A stretch of DNA of 7,817 nt, taken from assembly GCA_036388295.1 (NCBI GenBank), contig DASVSC010000123.1, forward strand, positions 1-7,817. Direction: 5' to 3'. How positions within the stretch are numbered: position 1 is the first letter of the stretch; every line of letters begins with the position of its first letter. A program made the translations under genes and the position numbers. Shown one piece after another: positions 4,739 to 7,817 of the stretch. Source of the stretch: RYN-431 sp036388295 (GTDB lineage: Bacteria > Planctomycetota > Phycisphaerae > Tepidisphaerales > Tepidisphaeraceae). The notes beneath the pieces were generated by a model that saw only the letters and a list, made by a program, of their open reading frames with translations, was not told where the DNA came from and ran no database searches.

Positions 4739-6514
4739 ATGGCCAAGAACCAGAAAAAGCTCGGCGAAATTTTAGTCGACCTCGGCGTCTGCCAACCCAA
4801 GGAGGTCGAAAAAGCCCTCGCCCACGGCAAGGCCAAGGGGCTGCGCATCGGCGAAGCCCTGATCGACCTCGAAATCTGCAAGGACACCAACGTCTACAAG
4901 GCCCTCGCGGCCCAGTACAACATGGAGTACGTGGACCTGGACAAAAACAGCGTCCCGCCCAATGCCATTCAGTTGATCCCCGACGATTTGATGCGCAAGT
5001 ACGTGATCATCCCGCTGGGGACCGAAAACGGGCAGATCCGCGTGGTGATCCACGACCCGCTCGACTTCGAAATGCAGGAAATCCTTCGTTTCCGCCTCGG
5101 CAAGAAGATCAGCCCCGTGCTGGCCCCCAAGGCCAAGATCAAGCAGACCCTCGACGGTTTGTTCGGCAAGAGCGAGAACCAGACGATCGACAAAACGCTC
5201 GACCGCACCATCGACCGCATGCGCGACACGATGGACAAAACGCTCGACAAAAGCCTGGACAAATCGCTCGACCGCTCGATCGATAAGTCCATCGACATCA
5301 GTGGCATGGGCGAAGAGGCCCAGAGCGACGCCACGCAGGCGCCGATTATCAAATTGGTGCAAAGCCTGATCGCCGAGGCCGTCCGGGCGCGGGCGAGCGA
5401 TATTCACATCGAGCCGATGAAGGACCGCGTCCAGCTGCGCTACCGCATCGACGGCGAGTGTATTGTCCGCGACAAGATCCCCACCCGCATGAAGGGCCCG
5501 CTGATCAGCCGTCTGAAGATCATGGGCGGCATGGACATTGCCGAGAAGCGTCTGCCGCTCGACGGACGCATCAAGCTCAAAGTCGACGGCACGCAGATCG
5601 ACTTTCGTGTCAGCAGTCTGCCCGGCGTGCACGGCGAATCAGTCGTCATGCGTATCCTTCGCCCCGACGCCGTCCGCATCGGCCTGGAATCAATGGGCTT
5701 TGAGGAAGAGGACTACAAAACCTTCCAGAAGATCATCAAACGCCCTAACGGCATCTTCCTGGTGACCGGCCCCACCGGTTCGGGCAAAACCACCACGCTG
5801 TACGGCGCGCTCAACACGCTGAACCGCCCCGACCGCAAGATCATCACGGCCGAGGACCCGGTGGAATACAACTTCCCCGGCATCAATCAGTGCCAGATCC
5901 GCGACCAGATCGGCTTCACATTCAAGAGCGTGCTGCGCGCGATGCTGCGTCAGGCCCCGAACATCATTCTGGTCGGTGAAATTCGCGACTTGGAAGTGGC
6001 CGAAATTGCCATTCAGGCCGCCCTGACCGGTCACTTGGTGTTCAGCACGCTGCACACGAACGACGCCCCGGGCGCGATCACGCGTCTGATCGACATGGGC
6101 GTCAAGCCGTTTCTGGTCGCCAGCGCTATCCAGGCCGTGATGGCCCAGCGCTTGATCCGGGTGCTCTGCCCGAAGTGCAAAGTACCGGACAAAGACCCGG
6201 ATACCGCATGGCTGAAAGTGCTGGCGCTGACGAGCAAAGACATCGAGGGCCGCACGCTTTACAAGCCCCGCGGCTGCGACCACTGCAGCGGCACCGGCTT
6301 CCGCGGGCGCAAGGGCATTTTCGAACTGATGCAGATGAACTCGGAGATCCGCAATCTCGCGTTCGAGCGCGCCCCGACGAACAAAATCCGCGCCGCCGCC
6401 ATCGCCGGCGGCATGAAGTCGCTGCTGATGGACGGCCGCATCAAGGTCCTTAACGGCCTGACGACGGCGGAAGAGATTTCGAAGGTGGCCCAGGTCGAAG
6501 GACTGGTGACGTGA
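4739..6514 (+). CDS. GspE/PulE/PilB family type II secretion / type IV pilus assembly ATPase
   Basis: A 591-residue hexameric ATPase of the family that powers type IV pilus extension or type II secretion at the inner membrane. An N-terminal MshEN/T2SSE_N-type domain (about 5-140) has two tandem half-motifs starting KLGEILVDLG (7-16) and RIGEALIDLE (36-45). A periodic linker follows (147-188). The ATPase core has SDIHIEP (220-226), Walker A GPTGSGKTTT (344-353), the Asp box AEDPVEY (371-377), Walker B ILVGEIRD (410-417) and the His box GHLVFSTLHTNDA (431-443). A zinc-type tetracysteine lies at C477/C480 and C513/C516, which points to the GspE/PilB side and away from PilT. The ATG at 4739 begins MAKNQKKLGE, as the family does; a TTG at 4667 adds 24 unrelated residues and is rejected. 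No Shine-Dalgarno sequence is seen. No pilC/gspF or pilin gene is in the window, so pilus versus secretion cannot be decided. Confidence 0.95.
   Translation: MAKNQKKLGEILVDLGVCQPKEVEKALAHGKAKGLRIGEALIDLEICKDTNVYKALAAQYNMEYVDLDKNSVPPNAIQLIPDDLMRKYVIIPLGTENGQIRVVIHDPLDFEMQEILRFRLGKKISPVLAPKAKIKQTLDGLFGKSENQTIDKTLDRTIDRMRDTMDKTLDKSLDKSLDRSIDKSIDISGMGEEAQSDATQAPIIKLVQSLIAEAVRARASDIHIEPMKDRVQLRYRIDGECIVRDKIPTRMKGPLISRLKIMGGMDIAEKRLPLDGRIKLKVDGTQIDFRVSSLPGVHGESVVMRILRPDAVRIGLESMGFEEEDYKTFQKIIKRPNGIFLVTGPTGSGKTTTLYGALNTLNRPDRKIITAEDPVEYNFPGINQCQIRDQIGFTFKSVLRAMLRQAPNIILVGEIRDLEVAEIAIQAALTGHLVFSTLHTNDAPGAITRLIDMGVKPFLVASAIQAVMAQRLIRVLCPKCKVPDKDPDTAWLKVLALTSKDIEGRTLYKPRGCDHCSGTGFRGRKGIFELMQMNSEIRNLAFERAPTNKIRAAAIAGGMKSLLMDGRIKVLNGLTTAEEISKVAQVEGLVT
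5177..5302 (+). repeat. Tetrapeptide-periodic linker coding repeat inside the ATPase gene
   Basis: Residues 147-188 of the ATPase repeat a four-residue unit of the form Asp - Lys/Arg - Ser/Thr - Ile/Leu. Aspartates fall at 151, 155, 159, 163, 166, 170, 174, 178, 182 and 186, with one three-residue step. At DNA level the 15-mer GACAAAACGCTCGAC occurs exactly at 5189-5203 and 5234-5248, which suggests growth by tandem duplication. The stretch lies between the N-terminal domain and the ATPase core. Confidence 0.88.
6497..6502 (+). promoter_or_regulatory. Shine-Dalgarno sequence GAAGGA of the glycosyltransferase gene
   Basis: GAAGGA lies within the last codons of the ATPase gene and ends 8 bases before the GTG at 6511. 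It is the only clear ribosome binding site in the window and decides the GTG start of the downstream gene. Confidence 0.7.
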
Positions 6515-7817
6515 CCTTCGCGGCAGTCGGGGCGGGGCCGGGCAAAGCAGGGGCGGGCCGGGCGGGAATCGCCCTGTACGCGGCCGTCTGCGTGGTCCTT
6601 TGCCTCTTGGCGGGTTGGCTGGCGCCGGACATCTACTGGAACATCGACCACGGCCAGCTTCTGGGCATGGCCGAAAGCGCCAACGCGGCGGGCACGTGGG
6701 TCACGTACGGCCTGCGCGGCACGCATACGGCCGAGTACGGCCCGGTGCCGGCGAACCTGCAACAGATCGCCCTTGCCCTGGGCGGCGACCTGTTCACGGC
6801 CGCACGTTTGTACAACGTGATCTACTTCGCGACGCTGGCGGTCGGCGTGTGGATGTTGACCCGGCTGCTGGCGCTGCCGCTCGGTTACGGGCTGCTGCTG
6901 CTCGCCACGCCCGTGCTCTGGACTCTGGGCCGCAGCATGTGGGACAACACGGTCCTGTTCCCGACGACGCTGCTGGCGTTGGCCTGCTACGGCCGATTTC
7001 TGCTCACCGGCGGGCGCGGCTGGTTGGCCGGCGCGATCCTGTTCTGCGGCCTCGTGGCGCTCACCCATTTCATGGGCCTGCCCTTGGCCGGGGCGATCGG
7101 CGTGCACGCGGTCGTCCGTCGTGGCCGGGCGTTGCTGAAGGCGTGGGTGCCCGTGGCGGCGACGGTGCTGTTGCTGGGCGTTTATGCCACGCCGTACCTG
7201 GTGCGGGAAAAAAACCGGTTGACGGAGCGATTGAACCATTCCCCTGAGGGCGAGGCCGCGCCGGCACCCGCGGCGGCCTTGGACGAGGTTCAGGCGTTGA
7301 CGTGGATCAGTGCCGTGCCGACGGCGTACGACGTGCCGCCGGCTTACCCCGCGCGCATGAGCCGCCCGCAAGCGGCCGGCTTCGCCCTGCTGGGCGGCCG
7401 GCTATTCTCCGGAGCGGCCCAGTTTTTTACGGAACCCGTGCACGCCGCATGGCTGCAAACCGCCGCCCGGATCGCCGGGGGCATTTCCTGGGTTTCGGTG
7501 CCGCTTTCGTGGATCGGGCTGATCGTCTTGGCCCGCCGGGCGTCGTGGCGGTGGCGTGTGAACCCAGGCTCTGACGCGCCGGCCGCGGCCGAATCCGTGA
7601 CGCGGGAGCTCGGGGCGGTGATCGTCGTGGCCGTGCTGCTGCTGGCCGGACTGCTGGCCGTCATGCGGACGTGTCCGTTCCTGCACTACTATCACGGCGT
7701 GATGGTGCCGTATTTCGTGGCGGTGGCGGCGGGGGCGAGCGCCCTGCGGGGCGCAGGGGCGTGGGTCGTCGGCGGGTTGGTCGTCTGCCTGGCCATTCTG
7801 AGCGTACAACAAGTGGT
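6511..7817 (+). CDS. Polytopic membrane protein, probable GT-C fold glycosyltransferase (partial, 3' end cut by the window)
   Basis: The frame is open without a stop from a GTG at 6511 to the window end, 435 codons. The start overlaps the ATPase stop by four bases (GTGA) and has GAAGGA 8 bases before it. The product has a short Gly/Ala-rich N-terminus, a first membrane helix (about 19-38), then a loop with acidic residues (D40, D46, E55, E75) around DIYWNIDHGQ and EYGPVP. Many more hydrophobic spans follow (about 102-120, 125-138, 147-165, 171-200, 212-228, 325-341, 367-385, 398-411 and 417-431). Acidic residues in the first loop and the late HYYHGVMVPYF segment (392-402) resemble GT-C enzymes of the ArnT/PMT (GT39-like) type, which use polyprenyl-phosphate-linked sugars; this is a resemblance only and the substrate is unknown. 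Coupling to the ATPase raises the idea of pilin or envelope glycosylation. A different polytopic protein cannot be excluded. Confidence 0.8.
   Translation, partial: MTFAAVGAGPGKAGAGRAGIALYAAVCVVLCLLAGWLAPDIYWNIDHGQLLGMAESANAAGTWVTYGLRGTHTAEYGPVPANLQQIALALGGDLFTAARLYNVIYFATLAVGVWMLTRLLALPLGYGLLLLATPVLWTLGRSMWDNTVLFPTTLLALACYGRFLLTGGRGWLAGAILFCGLVALTHFMGLPLAGAIGVHAVVRRGRALLKAWVPVAATVLLLGVYATPYLVREKNRLTERLNHSPEGEAAPAPAAALDEVQALTWISAVPTAYDVPPAYPARMSRPQAAGFALLGGRLFSGAAQFFTEPVHAAWLQTAARIAGGISWVSVPLSWIGLIVLARRASWRWRVNPGSDAPAAAESVTRELGAVIVVAVLLLAGLLAVMRTCPFLHYYHGVMVPYFVAVAAGASALRGAGAWVVGGLVVCLAILSVQQV

Noticed and set aside
4772..5632. 286-codon minus-strand open frame inside the ATPase gene
   Set aside because: Shadow of the ATPase; its long Val/Asp/Arg patterns mirror the periodic linker and conserved motifs of the plus strand.
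6600..7247. 215-codon plus-strand open frame within the membrane protein gene
   Set aside because: The alternative frame from GTG at 6511 gives regular membrane helices and stays open to the window end, while this frame gives an Arg/Gly-rich product that stops early.
6259..7371. 370-codon minus-strand open frame across the ATPase end and the membrane protein
   Set aside because: Overlaps two plus-strand genes with better support (ATPase tetracysteine motif; hydrophobic spans, GTGA overlap and GAAGGA site). Its product is Arg/Gln/His-rich.

Overview
The window is a high-GC bacterial chromosome segment with five complete genes and one truncated gene. From left to right they are: a membrane-bound ferritin-like iron exporter (+), a tiny YacG-type zinc protein (-), a small coiled-coil protein of unknown function (-), a ComEC/Rec2 DNA-uptake channel (-), a GspE/PulE/PilB-type secretion or pilus ATPase (+), and a multi-membrane-span GT-C-like glycosyltransferase (+) that runs off the right edge. 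The gene mix, the near absence of Shine-Dalgarno sequences and the palindromic intergenic repeats suggest a Planctomycetota bacterium, perhaps of the Phycisphaerae type. That placement is a loose inference; no marker gene is present.

Left part (1-2070): mbfA and yacG converge with only 10 bases between their stop codons. yacG, the coiled-coil gene and comEC all lie on the minus strand. The gaps between these three are filled with palindromic DNA: two twin-hairpin elements of almost the same geometry (about 27-nt self-complementary arms around a 20-nt spacer) at 1255-1328 and 1983-2058, a perfect 10-bp hairpin with a GCAA loop at 1445-1468, and a dyad at 1831-1856 just upstream of the coiled-coil gene.

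Right part (2071-7817): comEC is transcribed away from the ATPase gene across a 193-bp divergent region. The ATPase gene overlaps the glycosyltransferase gene by 4 bases (GTGA). The glycosyltransferase has a good Shine-Dalgarno sequence inside the end of the ATPase gene, so the two are probably translationally coupled. Together comEC (DNA uptake) and the pilus-type ATPase hint at natural transformation or a type IV pilus/type II secretion system. The coupled glycosyltransferase could modify a pilin or an envelope glycan. Neither link is proven by sequence.

I do not see a clear new defence or mobile system. The most unusual observations are the three genes whose -10-like hexamers sit 6-8 bases before the ATG with no ribosome binding site (possible leaderless mRNAs), the matched geometry of the two twin-palindrome repeats, and a tetrapeptide-periodic Asp/Lys linker in the ATPase.
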